From contig RQOL01000651.1 of NCBI GenBank assembly GCA_013076295.1, positions 1 to 64,000 on the forward strand: a DNA stretch of 64,000 nt. Direction: 5' to 3'. This DNA is from Sanderia malayensis (lineage: Eukaryota; Cnidaria; Scyphozoa; Semaeostomeae; Pelagiidae). Both the position numbers and the translations under genes were made by a program. Within the stretch, counting starts at the first letter, position 1. The number at the start of each line of letters is the position of its first letter. This document shows, piece by piece, positions 50,901-62,206 of the stretch. The notes beneath the pieces were generated by a model, which was not told the DNA's origin, searched no databases, and saw only the letters and a list, made by a program, of their open reading frames with translations.

Positions 50901-51635
50901 TGTGCTCACGTGGATTCATTTGAAAGTTGTGGGATTGAATTTTAAAATCGGATTCATTGTAAATTGTTAGAATAAATGTTAATACAACTAAAACATTTTA
51001 ATAAAGGTGTACTTTATTTTGGTTTAGCTAAAAATACATGGATTGATGTGTAAATTGTGGGAATAAACATTAATATCGGATTCATGTTTAAACTGTGGGA
51101 ATGAATGTTAAAATCATTGAAGGCAAGTAAGTAAGGGTGCATTTTAAGTCTTTCTAGCTGTATTTGCGTGGATCCAGTTGTAAATTGAGGGAATAAACGT
51201 TAATATTGAATTCATGTTTAAATTGTGGGAATGAATGTTATTATCACTGAAAACAACTAAATAGGGCGGTATTTTAATACCTTTTAGCTGCACTTTACAT
51301 GGGTTCATGCGCAAATTGTGGAAATTAGTGTCAATATAAATGAAAAGGCGTAACCAAAGATGCATTCCATATAGCTTTAGCTGTGGTTACGTGGATTCAT
51401 TTGAAAATTGTGAGAATTAATTTTAATATCGGATTCATTGTAAATTGTGGGAATAGATGTAATTATCACTAAAAACATGTAGATAAAGGTGTAATTTATT
51501 ATGTTTTAGCTGAAATTACGTGGATTAATGTGTAAATTGTGGGAATATATAACAATATCATCAGTGAAAAGAAGTAACCAAAGATGCCTTCCAATTAGTT
51601 TTAGCTGTGCTTACGTGGATTCATTTGAAAATTGT
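47926..51635 (+). repeat. Block V HOR units around 48-51.6 kb
   Basis: Contains the BamHI-marked segments at 48,155 and 51,144, spaced 2,989 bp apart, with a unit start at 48,647. After that start the unit passes directly from the TTTTGGGGATTTATGCG module to TAATAACGGCTCATGTG (48,787), so about 500 bp present in U2 is missing, close to one 523-bp HOR. The copy at 48.2 kb has scattered point variants (for example GATTCATTCC where others have GATGCATTCC). Confidence 0.82.
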
Positions 51636-53010
51636 GGGAATTAATTATAATATCAGATTCATTGTAAATTGTGGGAATGAATGTTAATATCACTGAAAAC
51701 CAGTAAGTATTAGTGTATTTTAAAGAGTGTGAACTGTAGTTTTGGGGATTTATGCGTAAATTGTGGGAAGAAACGTTAATAACGGCTCATGTGTAAATTG
51801 TGGGAATAAATGTTATTATCACTGAAAACAAGTAAATAAGGGTGTTTTTTAATACCTTTTAGCTGCAGTTACTTGGATTCATGCGTAAATTGAGAGAATG
51901 GGTGTCAATATCAGTGAATAGACGTAACCAAAGATGCATTTCAAATAGTTTTAGTTGTGGTTACGTGGGTTCATTTTAAAATCGTGGCAATTAATTTTAA
52001 TATCGGATTCATTGTAAATTGTGGGAATAGTTGTAATTATCACTAAAAACATGTAAATAAAGGTCTACTTTATTTTGTTTTAGCTGAAATTACGTGGATT
52101 CATGTGTAAATTGTTGGAATGAGTAACATAATCATCAGTGAAAAGAGGTAACCAAAGATGCCTTTCAATTAGTTTTAGCTGTGCTTACGTGGATTCATTT
52201 GAAAATTGTGGGAATTAATTTTAATATCGGATTCATTGTAAATTGTGGGAATAGATGTAATTATCACTAAAAACATGTAGATAAAGGTGTAATTTATTAT
52301 GTTTTAGCTGAAATTACGTGGATTAATGTGTAAATTGTGGGAATATATAACAATATCATCAGTGAAAAGAAGTAACCAAAGATGCCTTCCAATTAGTTTT
52401 AGCTGTGCTTACGTGGATTCATTTGAAAATTGTGGGAATTAATTATAATATCAGATTCATTGTAAATTGTGGGAATGAATGTTAATATCACTGAAAACCA
52501 GTAAGTATTAGTGTATTTTAAAGAGTGTGAACTGTAGTTTTGGGGATTTATGCGTAAATTGTGGGAAGAAACGTTAATAACGGCTCATGTGTAAATTGTG
52601 GGAATAAATGTTATTATCACTGAAAACAAGTAAATAAGGGTGTTTTTTAATACCTTTTAGCTGCAGTTACTTGGATTCATGCGTAAATTGAGAGAATGGG
52701 TGTCAATATCAGTGAATAGACGTAACCAAAGATGCATTTCAAATAGTTTTAGTTGTGGTTACGTGGGTTCATTTTAAAATCGTGGCAATTAATTTTAATA
52801 TCGGATTCATTGTAAATTGTGGGAATAGTTGTAATTATCACTAAAAACATGTAAATAAAGGTCTACTATATTTTGTTTTAGCTGAAATTACGTGGATTCA
52901 TGTGTAAATTGTTGGAATGAGTAACATAATCATCAGTGAAAAGAGGTAACCAAAGATGCCTTTCAATTAGTTTTAGCTGTGCTTACGTGGATTCATTTGA
53001 AAATTGTGGG
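51400..53010 (+). repeat. 798-bp tandem duplication, two copies
   Basis: GAAAAGAAGTAACC, TAATAACGGCTCATG and TCATTTTAAAATCGTGG recur exactly 798 bp apart (for example 51,971 and 52,769). Core-to-core spacings from 51,634 to 52,432 are 37, 92, 37, 92, 92, 37, 92, 95, 37, 92 and 95, summing to 798: four short and seven long steps. The two 95-bp steps carry an ATCATC doublet. The duplication is thus a whole number of modules. The second copy has a private TCTACTATATTTTG. Confidence 0.88.
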
Positions 53011-54424
53011 AATTAATTATAATATCGGATTCATTGTAAATTGTGGGAATAGATGTAATTATGAGTGAAAACATGTAAATAAAGGTCTACTTTATTATGT
53101 TTTAGCTGAAATTACGTGGATTCATGTGTAAATTGTGGGAAGGAACATTAATATTGGATTCATGCTTAAGTTGTGGGAAGGAACGTTAATATCGGATTCA
53201 TGTGTAAACTGTTGGAATGAGTATCATTATCATCAGTGAAAAAGAGTAGCGAAAGATGAATTCCATAAAGTTTTAGTTGTGGTTACGTGGAGTCATTTGA
53301 AAATTGTGGGAATTAATTTTAATATCGGATTCATTGTAAATTGTGGGTATAGATGTAATTATCACTAAAAGCATATAAATAAAGTGGTACCTTATTATGT
53401 TTTAGCTGAATTTACGTGGATTCATGTGTAAATTGTGGGAATGAACGTTATTACCGGATTCATGTGTTAACTTGTGGGAGTGAACGTTAATATCACTGAA
53501 AACATATAAATAACGCTGTATTTTAAGGAGGGTGAGCAGTAGTTATGGGGACTCATGCGTAAATTGTGGGAAGAAACGTTAATATCGGATTCATGTGCAA
53601 ATTGTGGGAAGGAACGTTAATATCGAACTCATGTGTAAATTGTGAAAATAAATGTTAATATCCCTGAAAACAAGTAAATAAGGGTGTTTTTAATACCTTT
53701 TAGCTGCAGTTTCTGAGATTCTTGCGTAAATTGTGGGAATGGTTGTTAATATCAGTGAAAAGGCGTAACCAAAGATGCATTCCATATAGTTTTAGTTGTG
53801 GTTACGTGGATTCATTTGAAAATCGTGAGAATCCATTTTAGTATCGGATTCATTGTAAATTGTGGGAATAGATGTAATTATCACTAAAAACATGTAAATT
53901 AAGGTCTACTTTATTATGTTTTACCTGAAATTACGTGAATTCATGTGTAAATTGTAGGAATAAGTAACAATATCATCAGTGAAAAGAGGTAATCAAAGAT
54001 GCCTTCCAATTAGTTTTAGCTGTGGTTACGTGGATTCATTTCAAAATTGTGGGAATTAATTATAATATCAGATTCATTGTAAATTGTGGGAATGAATGTT
54101 AATATCATTGAAAACCAGTAAGTATTAGTGTATTTTAAAGAGTGTGAACTGTAGTTATGGGGATTTATGCGTAAATTGTGGGAAAGAACGTTACTATCGG
54201 ATTCATGTATAAATTTTGGGAATGAAAGTTAATATGGGATTCATGTGTAAATTGTTGGAATGAACGTTAATATCGGATTTATTTTAATATTTGGGGAATT
54301 AATGTTAATATCACTAAAAACCAGTGAATATGGGTGTGTTTTAAATAGTGTGTGCTGTAATTGTGGGATTGAACATTAATATCGGATTCATTTTTAAATT
54401 GTGGGAATGAATGTTAATATCACG
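53011..54424 (+). repeat. End of block V HOR before block VI
   Basis: Continues the 3.5-kb HOR through TTACCGGATTCATGTG, the GATTCTTG landmark (about 53,706) and the shortened GTGCTGTAATTGTGGG module (about 54,350). It ends at the GAGAACAGG linker of 54,425, where the block VI unit begins. Block VI shares the next 120 bp with this HOR and then departs from it at GGGGGTATTTTAAATAGTG. Confidence 0.8.
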
Positions 54425-57370
54425 GAGAACAGGTAAATAAGGGAGTATCTTAATACCATTTAGCTGCCGTTACATGGACTCACGTGTAAATTGTGGGAAT
54501 GAACGCTAATATTAGATTGATTTTTAATTGGTGGGAATGAATGCTAATATCACTGAAAACAAGTAAATAAGGGGGTATTTTAAATAGTGTGAGCAATAGT
54601 TATTGGGACTCGCGCGTAAATTGTCGGAAGGAACGTTAATATCGGATTCATGTGTAAATTGTGGGAATAAATGTTAATATCACTGAAAACAAGTAAATAA
54701 GGGTGTTTTTTAATACGTTTTGGATGCAGTTACATGAATTCATTCGTAAATTTTGGGAATGGGTGTCAATATCAGTGAAAAGACTTAACCAAAGATGCAT
54801 TCCATATAGCTTTAGCTGTGGTTATGTGGATTCATTTGAAAGTTGTGGGAATGAATTTTAATATCGGATTCATTGTAAAATGTGGTGATATATCTTATTA
54901 TCATTAAGAACAAGTAAATAAAGGTGCACTTTAATTTGTTTTAGATGAAATTACGTCAACTCATGTGTAAATTGTGAGAATGAACGTTATTATGGGATTC
55001 ATGCGTAAGTTGTGGGAAGAAACGTTAATAACGGCTCATGTGTAAATTGTGGGAATAAATGTTAATATCACTGAAAACAAGTAAATAAGGGTGTTTTTTA
55101 ATACCTTTTAGCTGCAGTTACTTGGATTCATGCGTAAATTGAGAGAATGGGTGTCAATATCAGTGAATAGACGTAACCAAAGATGCATTTCAAATAGTTT
55201 TAGTTGTGTTTACGTGGGTTCATTTGAAAATCGTGGCAATTAATTCTAATATCGGATTCATTGTAAATTGTGGGAATAGTTGTAATTATCACTAAAAACA
55301 TGTAAATAAAGGTCTACTTTATTTTGTTTTAGCTGAAATTACGTGGATTCATGTGTAAATTGTTGGAATGAGTAACATAATCATCAGTGAAAAGAGGTAA
55401 CCAAAGATGCCTTTCAATTAGATTTAGCTGTGCTTACGTGGATTCATTTGAAAATTGTGGGAATTAATTATAATATCGAATTCCTTGTAAATTGTGGGAA
55501 TAGATGTAATTATGAGTGAAAACATGTAAATAAAGGTCTACTTTATTATGTTTTAGCTGAAATTACGTGGATTCATGTGTAAATTGTGGGAAGGAACATT
55601 AATATGGGATTCATGCTTAAGTTGTGGGAAGGAACGTTAATATCGGATTCATGTGTAAATTGTGGGAAGAAATGTTAATATCACTGAAAACAAGTAAATA
55701 GGGGTGTTTTTTAATACCTTTTAGCTGCAGTTACTTGGATTCATGCGTAAATTGTGAGAATGGGTGTCAATATCAGTGAATAGACGTAACCAAAGATGCA
55801 TTTCAAACAGTTTTAGTTGTTGTTACGTGGAGTCATATGAAAATTGTGGGAATTAATTTTAATATCGGATTGATTGTAAATTGTGGGAATAGATGTAATT
55901 ATGATTGAAAACATGTAAATAAAGGTCTACTTTATTATGTTTTAGCTGAAATTACGTGTATTCATGTGTAAATTGTGGGAAGGAACATTAAAATGGGATT
56001 CATGCGTAACTTGTGGGAAGGAACGTTAATATCGGATTCATGTGTAAACTTTTGGAATGAGTGTCATTATCATCAGAGAAAAAGGGTAACCGAAGATGAA
56101 TTCCATAAAGTTTTAGTTGTGATTACGTGGAGTCATTTGAAAATTGTGGGAATTATTTTTAATATCGGATTCATTGTAAATTGTGGAAATAGGTGTAATT
56201 ATCACTAAAATTATGTAATTAAAGTTGTACTTTATTATGTTTTTGCTGAAATTACGTGGATTCATGTGTAAATTGTTGGAATGAACGTTAATATCGGAAT
56301 CATGTTTAAATTGTGCGAATGAGTGTTAATATCACTAAAAACAAATAAATAACGGTGTATTTTAAGGAGTGCGAGCAGTAGTTATGGGGACTCATGCGTA
56401 AATTGTGGGAAGGAACGTCAATATCGGATTCATGTGTAAATTGTGAAAATAAATGTTAATATCACTGAAAACAAGTAAATAAGGGTGTTTTTTAATACCT
56501 TTTAGCTGCAGTTACTTGGATTCATGCGTAAATTGTGGGAATGGGTTTCAATATCAATGAAAAGACGTAACCAAAGATGCATTCCATATAGTTTTAGTTG
56601 TGGTTACGTGGATTCATTTGAAAATCGTGAGAATTAATTTTAGTATCGGATTGATTGTAAATTGTGGGAATAGGTGTAATTATCACTAAAAACATGTAAA
56701 TAAAGGTCTACTTTATTATGTTTTAGCTGAAATTACGTGCATTCATGTGTAAATTGTGGGAATGAACGTTATTACCGGATTCATGAGTAAATACTGGGAA
56801 TGAAAGTTAATATGGGATTCATGTGTAAATTGTTGGAATGAACGTTAATATCGGATTTATGTTAAAATTTGGGGAATTAGTGTTAATATCACTAAAAACC
56901 AGTAAATATGGGTGTGTTTTAAATAGTGTTTGCTGTAGTTATGGGGATTCTTGCAGGAATTGTGGGAAGGAACATTAATATCGGATTCATTTTTGGGATT
57001 GAATGTTAATATCACGGAGAACAGGTAAATAAGGGAGTATTTTAATACCATTTAGCTGCCGTTACATGGAATCACCTGTAAATTGTGGGAATGAACGCTA
57101 ATATTGGATTGATGTTTAATTTGTGGGAATGGATGCTAATATCACTGAAAACAAGTAAAGAAGGGTGTATTTTAATACGTTTTAGCTGTATTTACATGGA
57201 TTTATGCGCAAATTGTGGGAATGGGTGTAAATATCATCAGTGAAAAGAGGTAACCAAAGATGCCTTCCAATTAGTTTTAGCTGTGCCCACGTGGATTCAT
57301 TTGAAAGTTGTGGGATTGAATTTTAAAATCGAATTCATTGCAAATTGTGGGAATGAATGTTAATATCACG
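54425..57370 (+). repeat. Block VI unit, copy 1 (2,946 bp)
   Basis: Runs from GAGAACAGG at 54,425 to the same point at 57,371. Distinctive variants are GGACTCGCGCGTAAATTG (54,606), TACGTTTTGGATGCAG, GGTGATATATCTTATTATC and TACGTCAACTCATG. It is 344 bp shorter than copy 2. Near 55,440-55,620 it has a GAGTGAAAACATG linker and a CTTAAGTTGTGGG module where copies 2 and 3 have 523-bp-HOR-type sequence. Confidence 0.86.
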
Positions 57371-60300
57371 GAGAACAGGTAAATAAGGGAGTATCTTAAT
57401 ACCATTTAGCTGCCGTTACATGGACTCACGTGTAAATTGTGGGAATGAACGCTAATATTAGATTGATTTTTAATTGGTGGGAATGAATGCTAATATCACT
57501 GAAAACAAGTAAATAAGGGGGTATTTTAAATAGTGTGAGCAATAGTTATTGGGACTCGCGCGTAAATTGTCGGAAGGAACGTTAATATCGGATTCATGTG
57601 TAAATTGTGGGAATAAATGTTAATATCACTGAAAACAAGTAAATAAGGGTGTTTTTTAATACGTTTTGGCTGCAGTTACATGAATTCATTCGTAAATTTT
57701 GGGAATGGGTGTCAATATCAGTGAAAAGACTTAACCAAAGATGCATTCCATATAGCTTTAGCTGTGGTTACGTGGATTCATTTGAAAGTTGTGGGAATGA
57801 ATTTTAATATCGGATTCATTGTAAAATGTGGTGATATATCTTATTATCATTAAGAACAAGTAAATAAAGGTGCACTTTAATTTGTTTTAGATGAAATTAC
57901 GTCAACTCATGTGTAAATTGTGAGAATGAACGTTATTATGGGATTCATGCGTAAGTTGTGGGAAGAAACGTTAATAACGGCTCATGTGTAAATTGTGGGA
58001 ATAAATGTTAATATCACTGAAAACAAGTAAATAAGGGTGTTTTTTAATACCTTTTAGCTGCAGTTACTTGGATTCATGCGTAAATTGAGAGAATGGGTGT
58101 CAATATCAGTGAATAGACGTAACCAAAGATGCATTTCAAATAGTTTTAGTTGTGTTTACGTGGGTTCATTTGAAAATCGGGGCAATTAATTCTAATATCG
58201 GATTCATTGTAAATTGTGGGAATAGTTGTAATTATCACTAAAAACATGTAAATAAAGGTCTACTTTATTTTGTTTTAGCTGAAATTACGTGGATTCATGT
58301 GTAAATTGTTGGAATGAGTAACATAATCATCAGTGAAAAGAGGTAACCAAAGATGCCTTTCAATTAGTTTTAGCTGTGCTTACGTGGATTCATTTGAAAA
58401 TTGTGGGAATTAATTTTAATATCGGATTCATTGTAAATTGTGGGAACAGATGTAATTATCACTAAAAACATGTAGATAAAGGTGTAATTTATTATGTTTT
58501 AGCTGAAATTACGTGGATTAATGTGTAATTTGTGAGAAAGAAGGTTATAATGGGATTCATGTGTAAATTATGGGAATCAACATTAATATCTGATTTATGT
58601 CTAAATTGTGGGAATGAATGTTAGCTAATATCACTGAAAACCAGTAAATAAGGGGGTATTTTAAATAGTGTGAGCAATAGTTATTGGGACTCACGCGTAA
58701 ATTGTGGGAAGGAACGTTAATATCGGATTCATGTGTAAATTGTGGGAATAAATGTTAATATCACTGAAAACAAGTAAATAAGGGTGTTTTTTAATACTTT
58801 TTAGCTGCAGTTACATGGATTCATGCGTAAAATTTGGGAATTGGTGTCAATATCAGTGAAAAGACTTAACCAAAGATGCATTCCATATAGCTTTAGCTGT
58901 GGTTACGTAAGTTGTGGGAAGGAACGTTAATATCGGATTCATGTGTAAATTGTGGGAATAAATGTTAATATCACTGAAAACAAGTAAATAGGGGTGTTTT
59001 TTAATACCTTTTAGCTGCAGTTACTTGGATTCATGCGTAAATTGTGAGAATGGGTGTCAATATCAGTGAATAGACGTAACCAAAGATGCATTTCAAACAG
59101 TTTTAGTTGTTGTTACGTGGAGTCATATGAAAATTGTGGGAATTAATTTTAATATCGGATTGATTGTAAATTGTGGGAATAGATGTAATTATGATTGAAA
59201 ACATGTAAATAAAGGTCTACTTTATTATGTTTTAGCTGAAATTACGTGTATTCATGTGTAAATTGTGGGAAGGAACATTAAAATGGGATTCATGCGTAAC
59301 TTGTGGGAAGGAACGTTAATATCGGATTCATGTGTAAACTTTTGGAATGAGTGTCATTATCATCAGAGAAAAAGGGTAACCGAAGATGAATTCCATAAAG
59401 TTTTAGTTGTGATTACGTGGAGTCATTTGAAAATTGTGGGAATTATTTTTAATATCGGATTCATTGTAAATTGTGGAAATAGGTGTAATTATCACTAAAA
59501 TTATGTAATTAAAGTTGTACTTTATTATGTTTTTGCTGAAATTACGTGGATTCATGTGTAAATTGTTGGAATGAACGTTAATATCGGAATCATGTTTAAA
59601 TTGTGCGAATGAGTGTTAATATCACTAAAAACAAATAAATAACGGTGTATTTTAAGGAGTGCGAGCAGTAGTTATGGGGACTCATGCGTAAATTGTGGGA
59701 AGGAACGTCAATATCGGATTCATGTGTAAATTGTGAAAATAAATGTTAATATCACTGAAAACAAGTAAATAAGGGTGTTTTTTAATACCTTTTAGCTGCA
59801 GTTACTTGGATTCATGCGTAAATTGTGGGAATGGGTTTCAATATCAATGAAAAGACGTAACCAAAGATGCATTCCATATAGTTTTAGTTGTGGTTACGTG
59901 GATTCATTTGAAAATCGTGAGAATTAATTTTAGTATCGGATTGATTGTAAATTGTGGGAATAGGTGTAATTATCACTAAAAACATGTAAATAAAGGTCTA
60001 CTTTATTATGTTTTAGCTGAAATTACGTGCATTCATGTGTAAATTGTGGGAATGAACGTTATTACCGGATTCATGAGTAAATACTGGGAATGAAAGTTAA
60101 TATGGGATTCATGTGTAAATTGTTGGAATGAACGTTAATATCGGATTTATGTTAAAATTTGGGGAATTAGTGTTAATATCACTAAAAACCAGTAAATATG
60201 GGTGTGTTTTAAATAGTGTGTGCTGTAGTTATGGGGATTCTTGCAGGAATTGTGGGAAGGAACATTAATATCGGATTCATTTTTGGGATTGAATGTTAAT

Positions 60301-60660
60301 ATCACGGAGAACAGGTAAATAAGGGAGTATTTTAATACCATTTAGCTGCCGTTACATGGAATCACCTGTAAATTGTGGGAATGAACGCTAATATTGGATT
60401 GATGTTTAATTTGTGGGAATGGATGCTAATATCACTGAAAACAAGTAAAGAAGGGTGTATTTTAATACGTTTTAGCTGTATTTACATGGATTTATGCGCA
60501 AATTGTGGGAATGGGTGTAAATATCATCAGTGAAAAGAGGTAACCAAAGATGCCTTCCAATTAGTTTTAGCTGTGCCCACGTGGATTCATTTGAAAGTTG
60601 TGGGATTGAATTTTAAAATCGGATTCATTGCAAATTGTGGGAATGAATGTTAATATCACG
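57371..60660 (+). repeat. Block VI unit, copy 2 (3,290 bp)
   Basis: Landmarks recur at exactly 3,290 bp with copy 3 (57,371 and 60,661; 57,551 and 60,841) and, for the right half, with copy 1 (55,975 and 59,265). Differences are few: for example AGTGTTTGCTG at 56.93 kb against AGTGTGTGCTG at 60.22 kb. At about 58,908 GTGGTTACGT is joined directly to AAGTTGTGGG, dropping the usual GGATTCATG start of a module. Copy 3 instead continues as TTACGTGGTTTCATTTG, so this is a private recombination joint. Confidence 0.88.
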
Positions 60661-62206
60661 GAGAACAGGTAAATAAGGGAGTATCTTAATACCATTTAGC
60701 TGCCGTTACATGGACTCACGTGTAAATTGTGGGAATGAACGCTAATATTAGATTGATTTTTAATTGGTGGGAATGAATGCTAATATCACTGAAAACAAGT
60801 AAATAAGGGGGTATTTTAAATAGTGTGAGCAATAGTTATTGGGACTCGCGCGTAAATTGTCGGAAGGAACGTTAATATCGGATTCATGTGTAAATTGTGG
60901 GAATAAATGTTAATATCACTGAAAACAAGTAAATAAGGGTGTTTTTTAATACGTTTTGGCTGCAGTTACATGAATTCATTCGTAAATTTTGGGAATGGGT
61001 GTCAATATCAGTGAAAAGACTTAACCAAAGATGCATTCCATATAGCTTTAGCTGTGGTTACGTGGATTCATTTGAAAGTTGTGGGAATGAATTTTAATAT
61101 CGGATTCATTGTAAAATGTGGTGATATATCTTATTATCATTAAGAACAAGTAAATAAAGGTGCACTTTAATTTGTTTTAGATGAAATTACGTCAACTCAT
61201 GTGTAAATTGTGAGAATGAACGTTATTATGGGATTCATGCGTAAGTTGTGGGAAGAAACGTTAATAACGGCTCATGTGTAAATTGTGGGAATAAATGTTA
61301 ATATCACTGAAAACAAGTAAATAAGGGTGTTTTTTAATACCTTTTAGCTGCAGTTACTTGGATTCATGCGTAAATTGAGAGAATGGGTGTCAATATCAGT
61401 GAATAGACGTAACCAAAGATGCATTTCAAATAGTTTTAGTTGTGTTTACGTGGGTTCATTTGAAAATCGGGGCAATTAATTCTAATATCGGATTCATTGT
61501 AAATTGTGGGAATAGTTGTAATTATCACTAAAAACATGTAAATAAAGGTCTACTTTATTTTGTTTTAGCTGAAATTACGTGGATTCATGTGTAAATTGTT
61601 GGAATGAGTAACATAATCATCAGTGAAAAGAGGTAACCAAAGATGCCTTTCAATTAGTTTTAGCTGTGCTTACGTGGATTCATTTGAAAATTGTGGGAAT
61701 TAATTTTAATATCGGATTCATTGTAAATTGTGGGAACAGATGTAATTATCACTAAAAACATGTAGATAAAGGTGTAATTTATTATGTTTTAGCTGAAATT
61801 ACGTGGATTAATGTGTAATTTGTGAGAAAGAAGGTTATAATGGGATTCATGTGTAAATTATGGGAATCAACATTAATATCTGATTTATGTCTAAATTGTG
61901 GGAATGAATGTTAGCTAATATCACTGAAAACCAGTAAATAAGGGGGTATTTTAAATAGTGTGAGCAATAGTTATTGGGACTCACGCGTAAATTGTGGGAA
62001 GGAACGTTAATATCGGATTCATGTGTAAATTGTGGGAATAAATGTTAATATCACTGAAAACAAGTAAATAAGGGTGTTTTTTAATACTTTTTAGCTGCAG
62101 TTACATGGATTCATGCGTAAAATTTGGGAATTGGTGTCAATATCAGTGAAAAGACTTAACCAAAGATGCATTCCATATAGCTTTAGCTGTGGTTACGTGG
62201 TTTCAT
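60661..62206 (+). repeat. Block VI unit, copy 3 (partial, about 1.55 kb)
   Basis: Follows copy 2 at an offset of 3,290 bp until the linker end at about 62,198 and then continues with GTTTCATTTGAAAATTG as block I does at 1,448. The continuation shows that block VI arose from sequence like block I (0.7-1.5 kb), and that copy 3 keeps the older context which copy 2 lost at its 58,908 joint. Confidence 0.85.

Noticed and set aside
2603..51365. Ten minus-strand open frames of 73 codons with nearly the same sequence
   Set aside because: They lie in the BamHI-marked HOR segment and stay open because the copies are homogenised. The few differences mostly change the amino acid, there is no start context or recognisable domain, and module steps of 38 and 92 bp would shift frame at each unit.
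55975..59498. Two identical plus-strand 77-codon open frames at 55,975 and 59,265
   Set aside because: They are the same satellite segment in block VI copies 1 and 2. Translated text merely repeats the modules, with no domain, signal or conservation beyond the DNA-level identity.
13202..60341. Other minus-strand open frames of 64-76 codons (13,202; 20,233; 28,976; 38,338; 56,857; 60,147)
   Set aside because: Frames reading through satellite modules; one pair differs only by the DNA variants of segments B and C. No independent sign of coding.
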